Shown in pieces: positions 23,705-32,600 of a stretch of DNA of 40,851 nt (its first letter is position 1; each line of letters starts with the position of its first letter). Source of the stretch: Lachnospiraceae bacterium (GTDB lineage Bacteria > Bacillota > Clostridia > Lachnospirales > Lachnospiraceae); contig JAAUZZ010000027.1 in assembly GCA_014804345.1 (NCBI GenBank), forward strand, positions 1-40,851. Reading direction: 5' to 3'. Made by a program: the position numbers and the translations under genes. The notes under the pieces were generated by a model. It did no database searches and had not been told where the DNA came from. It saw nothing but the letters and a program-made list of their open reading frames with translations.

Positions 23705-24952
23705 TCATATGGGAACCTCCTTATGAAAAATTGTTTCATCCCTATGCCACATACAACTCCACCGCCCCACGATTTTAAACTGACGGGACTTCTCAATCGA
23801 GCCATAGATAATATCAATATCCACTTTTAGAATATTGGCAACTTTCAATTTGTCGACTTGGTGGACGAAGGCGGCAAACTGCTCTTGCAAATCTATTGGC
23901 GGCAATGGTATTTTAATTGCTCGAAATTTTTCCATTGAAACATTATACATTGATCCACTTGTCCCAGTTGAGACCGCAGAAAACTTTTCTCGAACAGTCC
24001 TGCTACTCAATATATATTTCATATAAAATACGTTTGTTGAATTTGTAAAACGAATTTTCCAAAGTTTATCAGGTAAAATTAATTCAGGATAATCTTCTGT
24101 AATAATAGCTGTTGATCCTACCATTTCTTTTGTATTTGCTCTGCTAAATAGCAAATCTCCTTTTTGAGGATAAACAAATTTTTTAATATTTTTCTGATCA
24201 TCCAGCACCTTGCATTCTTTTGGAATAAAATATCCTTTCGTTACAGCACTAACTTTTAAAACTGCTATTTCACCTGGCAATTTTTCCCTTTGCTTACCAT
24301 TTCCACTCCAACCTGATTCACTATTTAAAATCACTTTTCCAATCGTAACAATATTCCATCTCATAGGATTAATTTCAGGATCCCCAAACATCTCAACAAA
24401 TCTGGATTTGATAAGATTATCTAAAAGTTCTAATTCTTTTTTTCTTGAATCGATAGCCTTAACCAAACAATTCAGTTTTTTAACAACATTCCCCTGCTCA
24501 TCTTTTGAAGGAATATGTAATTCCACGTTTCCAAGATTTTTCCTAGAGATTCTTTTTCTTGTTGTACCTGTTACATTGCCAAGTAATCTGTTATAGTATG
24601 CATCGGATCTCATGAAATAGCACAGATATTCCTTATTAACAATAGACTCGTTAGGTCTACAAATCGTACAATCGACTGCCGTAATCATACGCTCTTTTTT
24701 TTCAGGAATAATACAAGCTCTTCCAACTGGTTCCGGTAATCTTGATACCAAAATATCACCCGAGAATATCTCAGTACATTTGAGCCTTAAAAAGGTATCC
24801 TCAGATATATATTTTGCGCGCGACTCTTTTTCAAAATATATACCTTCACCTATATTTCCCGTCTGGACTAATCGTATGCCTTCATCTGATTGATCTTTAC
24901 TCTCTATCCAGTCACCGTCTGCAAAAACGGTACAGATCTCTTCTAATCTCAT
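23705..24952 (-). CDS. hsdS: Type I restriction specificity subunit, copy 2, with aberrant C-terminus
   Basis: A 415-residue HsdS with two recognition domains different from copy 1. The conserved spacer IKSRFVEMFGDP ends at residue 192, and the second spacer begins LPPIDLQEQFAAFVHQVDKLKVA (to about 372). From there copy 1 ends in 21 residues to MQQYFG, but copy 2 continues with 43 unrelated residues (NILKVDIDIIYGS...FHKEVPI). The switch falls exactly at the end of the shared DNA block (23837-23880 matching 20581-20620), as expected if recombination exchanged the 3' end. It directly follows hsdM, so it is probably the copy expressed with HsdM. The ATG at 24950-24952 uses GGGGA of repeat A. Confidence 0.88.
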   Translation of the reverse strand: MRLEEICTVFADGDWIESKDQSDEGIRLVQTGNIGEGIYFEKESRAKYISEDTFLRLKCTEIFSGDILVSRLPEPVGRACIIPEKKERMITAVDCTICRPNESIVNKEYLCYFMRSDAYYNRLLGNVTGTTRKRISRKNLGNVELHIPSKDEQGNVVKKLNCLVKAIDSRKKELELLDNLIKSRFVEMFGDPEINPMRWNIVTIGKVILNSESGWSGNGKQREKLPGEIAVLKVSAVTKGYFIPKECKVLDDQKNIKKFVYPQKGDLLFSRANTKEMVGSTAIITEDYPELILPDKLWKIRFTNSTNVFYMKYILSSRTVREKFSAVSTGTSGSMYNVSMEKFRAIKIPLPPIDLQEQFAAFVHQVDKLKVANILKVDIDIIYGSIEKSRQFKIVGRWSCMWHRDETIFHKEVPI

Positions 24953-24957
24953 CTACA

Positions 24958-25011
24958 TCATCCCCACAAACCCGAATTTGTATATCTAGCTATATGCTTT
25001 CTGTGGGATGA
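24958..25011. repeat. Composite repeat between hsdM and hsdS copy 2 (site A)
   Basis: A 54-bp element. Its left 24 bp equal site C exactly and its right 38 bp match site B. Its ends are inverted arms: TCATCCCCACA (24958-24968) and TGTGGGATGA (25002-25011). It lies between the hsdM stop and the hsdS copy 2 start. Confidence 0.75.
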
Positions 25012-25054
25012 ATATCAATTTAACAATTCTCACTCTACCTGTTCAATATAGCGC

Positions 25055-26554
25055 TCATCCTAACAACTTCTCCAGTTCATCCATCTCTTTCGCGATCTCC
25101 GCTTCTATTTTGCGAATATTCGCCATAATTTCCGATGTGGGCGGATACTCTACTGCAACGTACTCAATCTCTTTATATTTGTTGACACTAAGATCATAAT
25201 CATTATCCACAATATCCTTCTTGGGAACCATAAACGACTTATCCGTGCGTTTTCTTTCTATTTCCTTATTGAGATTCTTAAACCTTTCGATAATATCCGG
25301 GATATCGTTTTCTGCAATGGAAATACGTTTATCATCCAGGCTGAATCCATCTGCTGTCATATCGTAAAACCACACATTATCCGTTCCGCCATGTTCCGTC
25401 TTAGTAAAGATCAGTATGGCCGTCGATACTCCTGCATAAGGTTTAAATACGCCTGATGGCATCGAGATAACTGCTTCTAATCTCTGATTTTCCACAATTT
25501 CTTTTCTAATGGACTTGTGTGCTGTTGACGAACCAAACAGGACACCATCGGGAACAATACAGGCACAGCGTCCGCCTACTTTAAGAATACGAAGGAAAAG
25601 TGTTAAAAACAAAAGCTCTGTTTTTTTTGTTTTACATACTTTCAACAAATCACCTGATACCGATTCAGCATCAAGGCTTCCCTTAAAAGGCGGATTGGCC
25701 AATACAAGAGAATATTTGTCTTTATCAGAATTCTGATCTGACAGACTGTCTCTGTACTCAATAAAGGGATTATCAATTCCATGTGTCATCAGATTCATAG
25801 CGCCAATGCGTAGCATTGTTCGATCCATATCATAGCCATGGAACATATGATTCATGTAGTGATCTTTTTTCTGTTTGTCATAGAATATCTCATCTTTTCT
25901 CTTTTCCTTTAGATACTCCCCTGAAGCCACCAGAAATCCGGAAGTACCACAGGCAGGATCACAGATCACTTCATCTGCAGACGGATCCATCATCTCTACC
26001 ATCATACGAATAATGTGTCGTGGAGTTCTAAATTGACCATTCAGCCCAGATTGCGCAATCTTTGAGAGAAGATACTCATACACGTCTCCTCTTACGTCAG
26101 CAGTCTGAATTTCATTCATCATTGAATATATCTCATCCAAAGAGTCCACGACTTTTGACAATAACAAAGGCGTTGGAAGCTTAAAAATCGCATCATCCAT
26201 ATATTTTGAATAGGCACTATTCTTATCACCGTGTAATGTCTTAATAAACGGAAATACCCATTCCTGCATTACAGAATACATTCTATCTGCAGGGAAATCA
26301 TGGAATACAGACCATTTAAGCTGAGTACCATCAATTTTTCTTTCGCCAACCTTTACTTCGTCTGCAAAAATGCTCTGATAAGGCAGCCCCAGCATTGCAC
26401 TTTCTTTTGCCCTTAAATTGTCCGAATCGTCCAAATCGTGAATGAACATTAAATAAGTAATCTGCTCAATTACCTCAAGCGGATTTACCAGTCCTCCCGC
26501 TGCAAATATATCCCACAAGCTATCAATTTTATTTTTTAATTCACCTGTAATCAT
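25055..26554 (-). CDS. hsdM: Type I restriction-modification DNA methyltransferase subunit (N6-adenine)
   Basis: Methylates adenine in the sequence chosen by HsdS, and is required for both modification and restriction. It has 499 residues. The N-terminal helical HsdM_N domain (KIDSLWDIFAAGGLVNPLEVIEQITYLMF) is followed by the S-adenosylmethionine motif DPACGTSGF (199-207) and catalytic NPPF (287-290), with QFRTPRHI before the methylase core. A C-terminal helical tail contacts HsdS. The start is ATG 26552-26554, 15 nt after the fic stop, so fic and hsdM share a transcript. Confidence 0.95.
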   Translation of the reverse strand: MITGELKNKIDSLWDIFAAGGLVNPLEVIEQITYLMFIHDLDDSDNLRAKESAMLGLPYQSIFADEVKVGERKIDGTQLKWSVFHDFPADRMYSVMQEWVFPFIKTLHGDKNSAYSKYMDDAIFKLPTPLLLSKVVDSLDEIYSMMNEIQTADVRGDVYEYLLSKIAQSGLNGQFRTPRHIIRMMVEMMDPSADEVICDPACGTSGFLVASGEYLKEKRKDEIFYDKQKKDHYMNHMFHGYDMDRTMLRIGAMNLMTHGIDNPFIEYRDSLSDQNSDKDKYSLVLANPPFKGSLDAESVSGDLLKVCKTKKTELLFLTLFLRILKVGGRCACIVPDGVLFGSSTAHKSIRKEIVENQRLEAVISMPSGVFKPYAGVSTAILIFTKTEHGGTDNVWFYDMTADGFSLDDKRISIAENDIPDIIERFKNLNKEIERKRTDKSFMVPKKDIVDNDYDLSVNKYKEIEYVAVEYPPTSEIMANIRKIEAEIAKEMDELEKLLG

Positions 26555-26569
26555 CTATCTAATCTCCAT

Positions 26570-27622
26570 TCAAATATTATTCCATGTGTACTTGGTATAT
26601 CTTCCTCCGCCAATTTTGATGATCTCACCGGATTCAACTAAATCGGCCAAAGCTCTTTGAACTGTAACCTGACTGATGTCAGGACATCTTTCGAGAATTT
26701 CTGTCTTGGTAATTGTCCCAAGCGTATTTTTAATGATTTCCCGCACACGCTCCGGCTTAGACATCCCATTTGTGGTGATTAACTTTACTCTTGACGAAAA
26801 ATCCCTGTATGCAGCAACGATAACACCCAACATATATCTGACAAACGGCTCATAATTATTTTCATTCTCATGCCATTTTATCGAACTATCCTGTAAACAA
26901 CCATAATATGATTCCTTAGTGTTCTCAATCAACTTTTCTATACTGATGTATTTACCTACGATATAACCTGCCCTATACAATAAAAGAAGTGTAAGCAATC
27001 TGCTCATCCTGCCATTGCCATCGTTGAAAGGATGAATGCACAGGAAGTCTAATATATACATCGGGATCAAAATAAGCGGATCGATTTTTTCTGTTGAAAT
27101 TGCTTCTTCAAAGGCTTTGCACAGTTCTTCCATCGCTTCGGCAGTTTGCCATGCCGGCACCGGTTTAAATCTGACAAATTTACCTCCATTGGCATCTTCT
27201 TCCTCGATCACATTATCTGCCGGCTTATATTTACCACCAACGTCAGCACCTTCAAATTTATACAAGTCTCGATGTAACTGTAAAATGATAGACGGCTTAA
27301 CAGGAATGTAATTATAGTTTTCATGAATGATACCCAGCACATCTCTATAGCCTGCTATCTCACGTTCATTACGCGATCTTGGCCTTGTGGTATCCTTTAC
27401 CAAAGCGCGTAATCTATCATCTGTTGTGTAGATTCCCTCAATTTTATTGGAACTTTCGGTACTTTGAATCTTTGCAATCTCCACTAATTGCGTCAACGTA
27501 TCCGCTTTTGCTTCAAGAAAAAGAGTCTGTTCTCCTTTAAATTCATGTATTTGCGAAAGATAACTCACAATCTCCGGGGTAAGCAATTCCTTCCATTTTT
27601 CGCTATAATCAAACTGTCTCAT
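26570..27622 (-). CDS. fic: Fic family protein, predicted AMP-transferase with winged-helix C-terminus
   Basis: Fic proteins transfer AMP (or related groups) to target proteins. This one has 350 residues. An N-terminal inhibitory helix has SNKIEG (residues 58-63), matching the (S/T)xxxE(G/N) autoinhibition motif of class II Fic proteins. The Fic core has the full motif HPFNDGNGRMSR (197-208). A C-terminal winged helix (about 285-350, TKTEILERCPDISQVTVQRAL) suggests DNA binding. The ATG is at 27620-27622. It is the first gene of the restriction cluster. Whether it affects restriction is unknown; autoregulation via the inverted repeat upstream is possible. Confidence 0.9.
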   Translation of the reverse strand: MRQFDYSEKWKELLTPEIVSYLSQIHEFKGEQTLFLEAKADTLTQLVEIAKIQSTESSNKIEGIYTTDDRLRALVKDTTRPRSRNEREIAGYRDVLGIIHENYNYIPVKPSIILQLHRDLYKFEGADVGGKYKPADNVIEEEDANGGKFVRFKPVPAWQTAEAMEELCKAFEEAISTEKIDPLILIPMYILDFLCIHPFNDGNGRMSRLLTLLLLYRAGYIVGKYISIEKLIENTKESYYGCLQDSSIKWHENENNYEPFVRYMLGVIVAAYRDFSSRVKLITTNGMSKPERVREIIKNTLGTITKTEILERCPDISQVTVQRALADLVESGEIIKIGGGRYTKYTWNNI

Positions 27623-27678
27623 TCAATGACCTCATTCATAGTTTAATTTGATCATAATTTCTTTTATGATATAATTAA

Positions 27679-27707
27679 AATATATTACTTTCTTTTCATA
27701 TTGTCAA
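27679..27707 (-). promoter_or_regulatory. Consensus promoter of the fic-hsd cluster
   Basis: Minus-strand TTGACA (27702-27707), a 17-bp spacer, and TATATT (27679-27684), about 57 bp upstream of fic. The -35 is perfect. No other promoter of this quality was noticed up to hsdR, so it may serve the whole module. Confidence 0.75.
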
Positions 27708-27747
27708 TTCATTTTTATCATTATTATTAAAAAGATAAAAATGAATT
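27706..27747. promoter_or_regulatory. 14-bp perfect inverted repeat at the fic promoter
   Basis: Arms 27706-27719 and 27734-27747 are perfect complements around a 14-nt AT-rich loop. The left arm touches the -35 box. The size and position fit an operator for a dimeric repressor or activator. It lacks a T-tract on either side, so it is not a typical terminator. Confidence 0.6.
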
Positions 27748-27782
27748 TCTTTTGATAAAATTAGTGGTCAAATTATATTATA

Positions 27783-27808
27783 AAGGACAAGCCATCCGGC
27801 TTGTCCTT
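27783..27808 (-). terminator. Intrinsic terminator after the 56-codon gene
   Basis: A perfect 11-bp stem (27783-27793 with 27798-27808) has a 4-nt loop, and on the minus strand TTTATAATATAA follows. It lies 12 nt after the stop of the small gene at 27821-27991 and insulates the fic promoter from upstream transcription. Confidence 0.8.
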
Positions 27809-27820
27809 CTTATTGCGGTA

Positions 27821-27991
27821 TTACCGTCTTCTTTCTTCATCAGATACTTGTCTGTTATATATGGTCTTCTTCCAAATATAGATTACTTCTTTATATATTT
27901 CGTAATGTAATAACCATTGGTTTATGTTCTTTACAACCGTCTCCGGTTTCTCTTGGCTTGTTTGATTGAATAGACAATTGTTTTTAGACAT
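27821..27991 (-). CDS. Small protein of unknown function, 56 residues
   Basis: An open frame from ATG 27989-27991 to TAA 27821-27823, starting MSKNNCLFNQ and ending VSDEERRR. The middle (VVKNINQWLLHYEIYKEVIYIW) would form an amphipathic helix. I do not recognise the family. It is supported by the strong terminator placed 12 nt after its stop and by a codon composition that looks protein-coding. It is weakened by the lack of a clear ribosome site before the ATG. It may be a small regulator or phage-derived protein. Confidence 0.45.
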   Translation of the reverse strand: MSKNNCLFNQTSQEKPETVVKNINQWLLHYEIYKEVIYIWKKTIYNRQVSDEERRR

Positions 27992-28107
27992 AAATTTTAA
28001 TGTTACTGTCTCATTTATCGTATTTAATTAAAAATTATATTTTAAAAAATTGCCTTCATAAGAATTTCTAAACAGCTAAATATATCATTATTCCACTCTC
28101 CTTAATA

Positions 28108-28138
28108 AACACGAAAAGGACAGCACAGACTTTTGTGC
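28108..28138 (-). terminator. Terminator after the PstS-like gene
   Basis: A GCACA/TGTGC hairpin (28123-28127 with 28134-28138) is followed on the minus strand by TGTCCTTTTC, just after the stop at 28146. The short stem makes it a modest terminator. Confidence 0.45.
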
Positions 28139-28145
28139 CAATAGG

Positions 28146-29147
28146 CTAAAGCTTAGTGGCTTCATCAGGCAATCCGACATAACCGCAGGCTTCTATCATA
28201 GCCTGCCCTTCATCTGAAAGCAACCATTCTACAAGTCTGACGACATTCGGATTATGGTTATCTTTACGATAGACAACATAAAAATTTACAGTAATCGGAT
28301 ATGAACCGTTTCTTATATTCTCTGCATCAGGATATATTCCATCTACCGCCAGCATTTTCACATTTTCATCGGCTACCATCCCTGACAGATAGTATCGAAA
28401 AGAGTATCCGATTGATCCGCCAAATATAGATAGAGGATTTCTGGAGTTAATCATATTGCCCTCCATAAACATATCCATCATCGTTTGACTGCCTGATCCT
28501 TCGATTCTTGTTAATGGATTGATTTGTCTGGAAGCTCCGCCTACTTCTATCCAGCTTGTAATCTCTCCTCTGTAGATAGAGCGTATCTGTTCCGATGTAA
28601 GTCCGTCCACAGGATTATCTTTGTTGGCAAAGAAAACAAATGCTTCTAACCCTATCGGCACGATTTCGATTTCAACACCCTTTTCTTGTGCTGACAACAT
28701 TTGTTCTTTGGATGGATGAGCTGTAAAAAACAAATCAACCGAGCCGTCAACAAGCGCATCAAATCCTCTGACCGTGTTCTGATACTGCATTACGCTGTCA
28801 GGCGCAAAGTTTTCACCGTAGTAGTTATCGTCAGAAAACGCTCCACCCTCGTAGGTAACAGTTCCTTCGGGGTAGCAATTCTCTATCACAGATGCGTAAA
28901 CAGGCACAAGAGCTGCCGCTCCGTCTAAAACAGGTAAATCATCTTCCTTTTCAAATTTCAGAGATGAGCCGGTTCTTGCAAGCTCTGATTTCTCCTCAAA
29001 AGGCAGGAATTGTGCAACATCGACCATTTTAAGCTGTCCTGTTCCACTGAAATTATTTGCAAGGCGGCTTGTGATCGTTATGTACAAGAAAGCATTTACG
29101 TCAACAAACAGAAGAACTGTTATAAGAATTACAATTATTTTTTTCAC
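28146..29147 (-). CDS. Membrane-anchored PstS-like phosphate/anion-binding protein
   Basis: About 333 residues with an N-terminal signal anchor (KKIIVILITVLLFVDVNAFLYI). A periplasmic-binding-protein fold follows: LDGAAALVPVYASVIENCYP, FDALVDGSVDLFFTAHPS, FVFFANKDNPVDGLTSEQIRSIYRGEITSW, and RIEGSGSQTMMD. These match the PstS-like family, with the phosphate-loop residues SGS. No pst permease genes are near, so it may be a sensor rather than an importer part. The start is GTG 29145-29147, with GGGAG 8 nt upstream, overlapping the stop of the preceding small gene as GTGA. An upstream ATG at 29204 lies inside that small gene and is rejected. Confidence 0.85.
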   Translation of the reverse strand: MKKIIVILITVLLFVDVNAFLYITITSRLANNFSGTGQLKMVDVAQFLPFEEKSELARTGSSLKFEKEDDLPVLDGAAALVPVYASVIENCYPEGTVTYEGGAFSDDNYYGENFAPDSVMQYQNTVRGFDALVDGSVDLFFTAHPSKEQMLSAQEKGVEIEIVPIGLEAFVFFANKDNPVDGLTSEQIRSIYRGEITSWIEVGGASRQINPLTRIEGSGSQTMMDMFMEGNMINSRNPLSIFGGSIGYSFRYYLSGMVADENVKMLAVDGIYPDAENIRNGSYPITVNFYVVYRKDNHNPNVVRLVEWLLSDEGQAMIEACGYVGLPDEATKL

Positions 29148-29287
29148 AACCACAGCTCCCTTGCTATAAATTGTATGATCGAAGAATTCCGGTAAGCATA
29201 GCAAATATAGATTGAATGCGCAACCGTAATCATGATTCCTATCAAAACAATAATAATCAATATTCTTATGAATTTACGATCACTCAT
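29144..29287 (-). CDS. Small membrane protein, 47 residues
   Basis: An open frame from ATG 29285-29287, with AGGAG about 9 nt upstream, to a TGA that overlaps the GTG of the PstS-like gene by 4 nt. The sequence MSDRKFIRIL is followed by a hydrophobic helix (IIIVLIGIMITVAHSIYICY) and a short charged tail. The ribosome site, single helix and GTGA coupling make it a credible gene. It probably works with the binding protein encoded next. The family is not recognised. Confidence 0.65.
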   Translation of the reverse strand: MSDRKFIRILIIIVLIGIMITVAHSIYICYAYRNSSIIQFIARELWL

Positions 29288-29289
29288 TT

Positions 29290-29538
29290 TTACATACTCC
29301 TCATAAAAAGGATACCAAGGATATAGAACAGTATTCCGATTACTACCACCAAAGCGATAATTGTCATACTAATGATGAACATAACAACAATCCTTTGTTT
29401 TCTGCCGGTTCCTTCTCGCTTTGCACGTATGCCGTCCCGGATAAACAAAATAATAGATATAATTACAAACAGAGAAATTGCAATTACAAAGATCCAACGC
29501 AATCTGTACAATAGCAACATAAACAATATATGCAACAT
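29290..29538 (-). CDS. Small two-helix membrane protein, 82 residues
   Basis: Hydrophobic helices span about residues 13-33 (WIFVIAISLFVIISIILFI) and 50-75 (VVMFIISMTIIALVVVIGIL), joined by a basic loop RDGIRAKREGTGRKQR, which would face the cytoplasm. The ATG at 29536-29538 follows GGGAGGAT. Its stop is two bases before the next ATG, so it forms a three-gene unit with the 47-residue protein and the PstS-like protein. No family is recognised. Confidence 0.72.
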   Translation of the reverse strand: MLHILFMLLLYRLRWIFVIAISLFVIISIILFIRDGIRAKREGTGRKQRIVVMFIISMTIIALVVVIGILFYILGILFMRSM

Positions 29539-29605
29539 AGATATCCTCCCTTTGAATTAAACTTGATTTTATACGCTTTCCGCTTTAAGTAATCATGTTA
29601 CTGCA

Positions 29606-29643
29606 TTAACAAAGATTGCTATATTTCAAGCAATCTTTGTTAA
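29606..29643 (-). terminator. Terminator-like hairpin after the BspA-like gene
   Basis: A perfect 14-bp stem (29606-29619 with 29630-29643) with a 10-nt loop, 13 nt after the stop at 29657. There is no strong U-tract on the minus strand, so it could also act as an mRNA-stabilising hairpin. Confidence 0.6.
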
Positions 29644-29656
29644 TACTTTTATCCCA

Positions 29657-32600
29657 CTATTTCTTTACCTTTTTCTTTGTTATTTCTCCACAGAAATTTT
29701 TTAATCCCTTAAATTTCAAATTGACTTTATTTGTACCGGGAATTTCTTCACTTTCCACTTCATAGTCGATTCCTTCAACTAAGGTTTTTCCGGCATATTT
29801 TACAGAATAATCCGTAGAGTTTTTCACGCGAATCGAGGTATTTTTAATAAGCCTCTGCTCAATCTTAAAGGTTGCGTTTTGATTTAACCCTTCATAGTTG
29901 CCAATTCCGGTAATCTTAACTTTCCCCAAACCGGCATTTAAATGATTCGCATATTCAAGCGTATAGTCTTTTTTCTCGGAAAGCTTTTTCCCATTCATCA
30001 TAACAACGACTTTCGGTTTTTGAAGCTTTCCATTGTACGTCAAATTTTTTGCTTTATTTACAACAACCGAATCAAAACCTGTCTTACCGGGTTCAGTAAC
30101 AATATCAAAAAACGCTATTGCTGTGCCTGTATATAATTTTCCCTTGCCTTTTACGATCACATAAGCCTTACCGCAATCTTTATTATTCTTGTATGTAACA
30201 GAATAATCCTTCTTTTCAAGCTCTTCTCCATCAACAATGACTGTAACCCTTGGCGTATGAGGCTTTCCATCATAATAGTACTCTGTTGTATCAAGTTCAA
30301 TATCATCGGCTTCTATCATGATTTTATCATCGACATCTATGACCGGAACCTTGACTGTTGTAGTTCCTACATAATTTGAACCCGATGCCGCCGATACCAC
30401 AATTTTAGCGGTTCCTTTCCAGCGCACATCGTTTTCCGTGATTTCGTAATCATAATCTTCACCTTTTATCAACAGCTTTGTTCCATCATAAATTTCAATC
30501 GGCTCAGCTAACGTATCATCGACCTCTATGCTGCCTGCAACCTTCGTAAGTTTTCCTATATTCTTTCCTTCAATAAAGAAATTCTTGGCCCTGCTTCCTT
30601 TATAATTTCCAATCCCGATAACCCAGACCGTTCCTCTGCCGGCATTAATATTATTTGCATAAACCAATCTGTAATCCGTACCATATACAAGTTTCTTATT
30701 TTTTCTTTCAATGCGCATTGTTACGTTAGGCATAGGCGTATAAGCCTTTCCGTCATAGACCTTTGACTTTATATTTGCGATCGTACAACCGCTGAGGTCG
30801 GTTCTTTGATCCTCATCATAGACAGAATAACTATCCTCCTTATCCTCATCAGGAGGTAACTCGTTGCTGCCACTGTCTGCCAGCAAGTCACTAAACAGAA
30901 AACCTTCCCTGCCTTCTGCCCTTTCCAAAAATTCTTCCCATCTCCAAATGGCATCATTATACATAGCAGTTGCATTTTTTCTTAATTGTTCGTTATCGCA
31001 GACATCGGAATAATTTTTTGTAATAAATTTAAAGTCACAGCCTTTTTTTTCATAATCAGCATTTGTGATATCTATTTCTGTGCGTAATTTCGTTTTACAA
31101 TATACGTCCAATCCATACCGATAGTCAATTGTATCTACATAAAATTCATTCTTAGACTCAAATAACCACATAAAATATATTTCTTCATTAGGGTAAAAAG
31201 CATTCCCCACTCCATTATGATAATTGCAGACAGAAAAAGTAATCCATTCAGTTCCATCATAATCGATATCATACTCTAAAGTAACTAATTCATTAATTGT
31301 CTTTCCTCTTTCGCTGATTGTATATTGTCTTTCCTCCATTTCTGTATTATTCTCATATTCGCCATTCCGCTTAATGTAATTTTTTAATGCACTCATACAC
31401 TTCGAATCTGCGGTTACTGTATTAGGATATCTTTTCGCCGATTCGATAGCAACTTCTTCGTCCAAAGACGTATCGTTTGAATTATTTTTATATGTAATTC
31501 CATATGATACTTCTTTCGCAGGACCTCCCATAATCTCAATATAGTATTCCCCTGTTTTGTTTGCAGTAAATGTATGATAATAACTATTGGAAGCGGAATC
31601 ATATTTAAAATTTTTTGTAACAAGAATCTTCTCAAATCTTTGAGAAGAATCATATATTAGTACAGATGGATTAATATTATCAAAATTTTCAATATATAGC
31701 GTTTGTGCATATTCCTTTTCAAAATAAACAGAATAATAATCTTTCCTATCCTTATTTCCAATTGATGCAAGAACTTTTTCTCCCATTGGAAGAGTCATTG
31801 CTGTTGCAAAGGAATCATTCGGTTCTACCTCCCGGAGTTCATCACCAGGAACATCCAAACTTGCATCCACAATCAGTTTCACATTTTGTATATTACATCT
31901 TTTCAAAATTCCTTCAACTAAAGTTTTGGAATATTCATTCGGAACATAAAATGTGCCTTCCTCATCATTGTCAACTGTGGAAAACGGCATTCCCGTAAAT
32001 TGCGCAGTTGTGGATAAAAGACATATCTTTTCTATTTTTCGCATGTCGGCAAAAGCGCCGCTGCCAATTTTTTTCACAGTTTTAGGAATAATGAGTTTCT
32101 GAAGTTTATTATCATAAAAAAATGCCCCAGAGAAAATTTCCTCAACAGTAGCCGGAATTTCATATGTGGTACTATTACAAGGCATCACTTCATAAATAAT
32201 CTTTTTGTCTTTGCTTAATAACGCAAAATTTTCATAACACAAATACGGGTTATTTTCATCAATGATAATATTGGACAGCTTTTCCGTGACATCAAAAACA
32301 GCGCCTCCAATATTCTGAAGCGTTGCGGGTATTCTAATAAGAGTAACATTTTCCCCGCCTATATAACCGTTTATCGTCTTTAAGTTTGTGCCTAAATTTA
32401 ATTCCTTGACTTTATAAGAATATAAATCATCAATTTCCGTACAGGCATCCGGCAGTGTGAATGCTTCGTCCGGTTTATTATGCGGATAGAAAAGCAGTTT
32501 TTCTCCGCTTTCATTGTATAATACTCCATTCACAGACAAGAATTTGGAATTCCCTGATAATACATCTATTTTTTCCAACTGATCATTAAAGTCAAATGCA

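Noticed and set aside
28081-28110. Minus-strand six-codon frame (MIYLAV) behind a good GGAGAG site
   Set aside because: It is too short to support as a gene or leader peptide without expression data.
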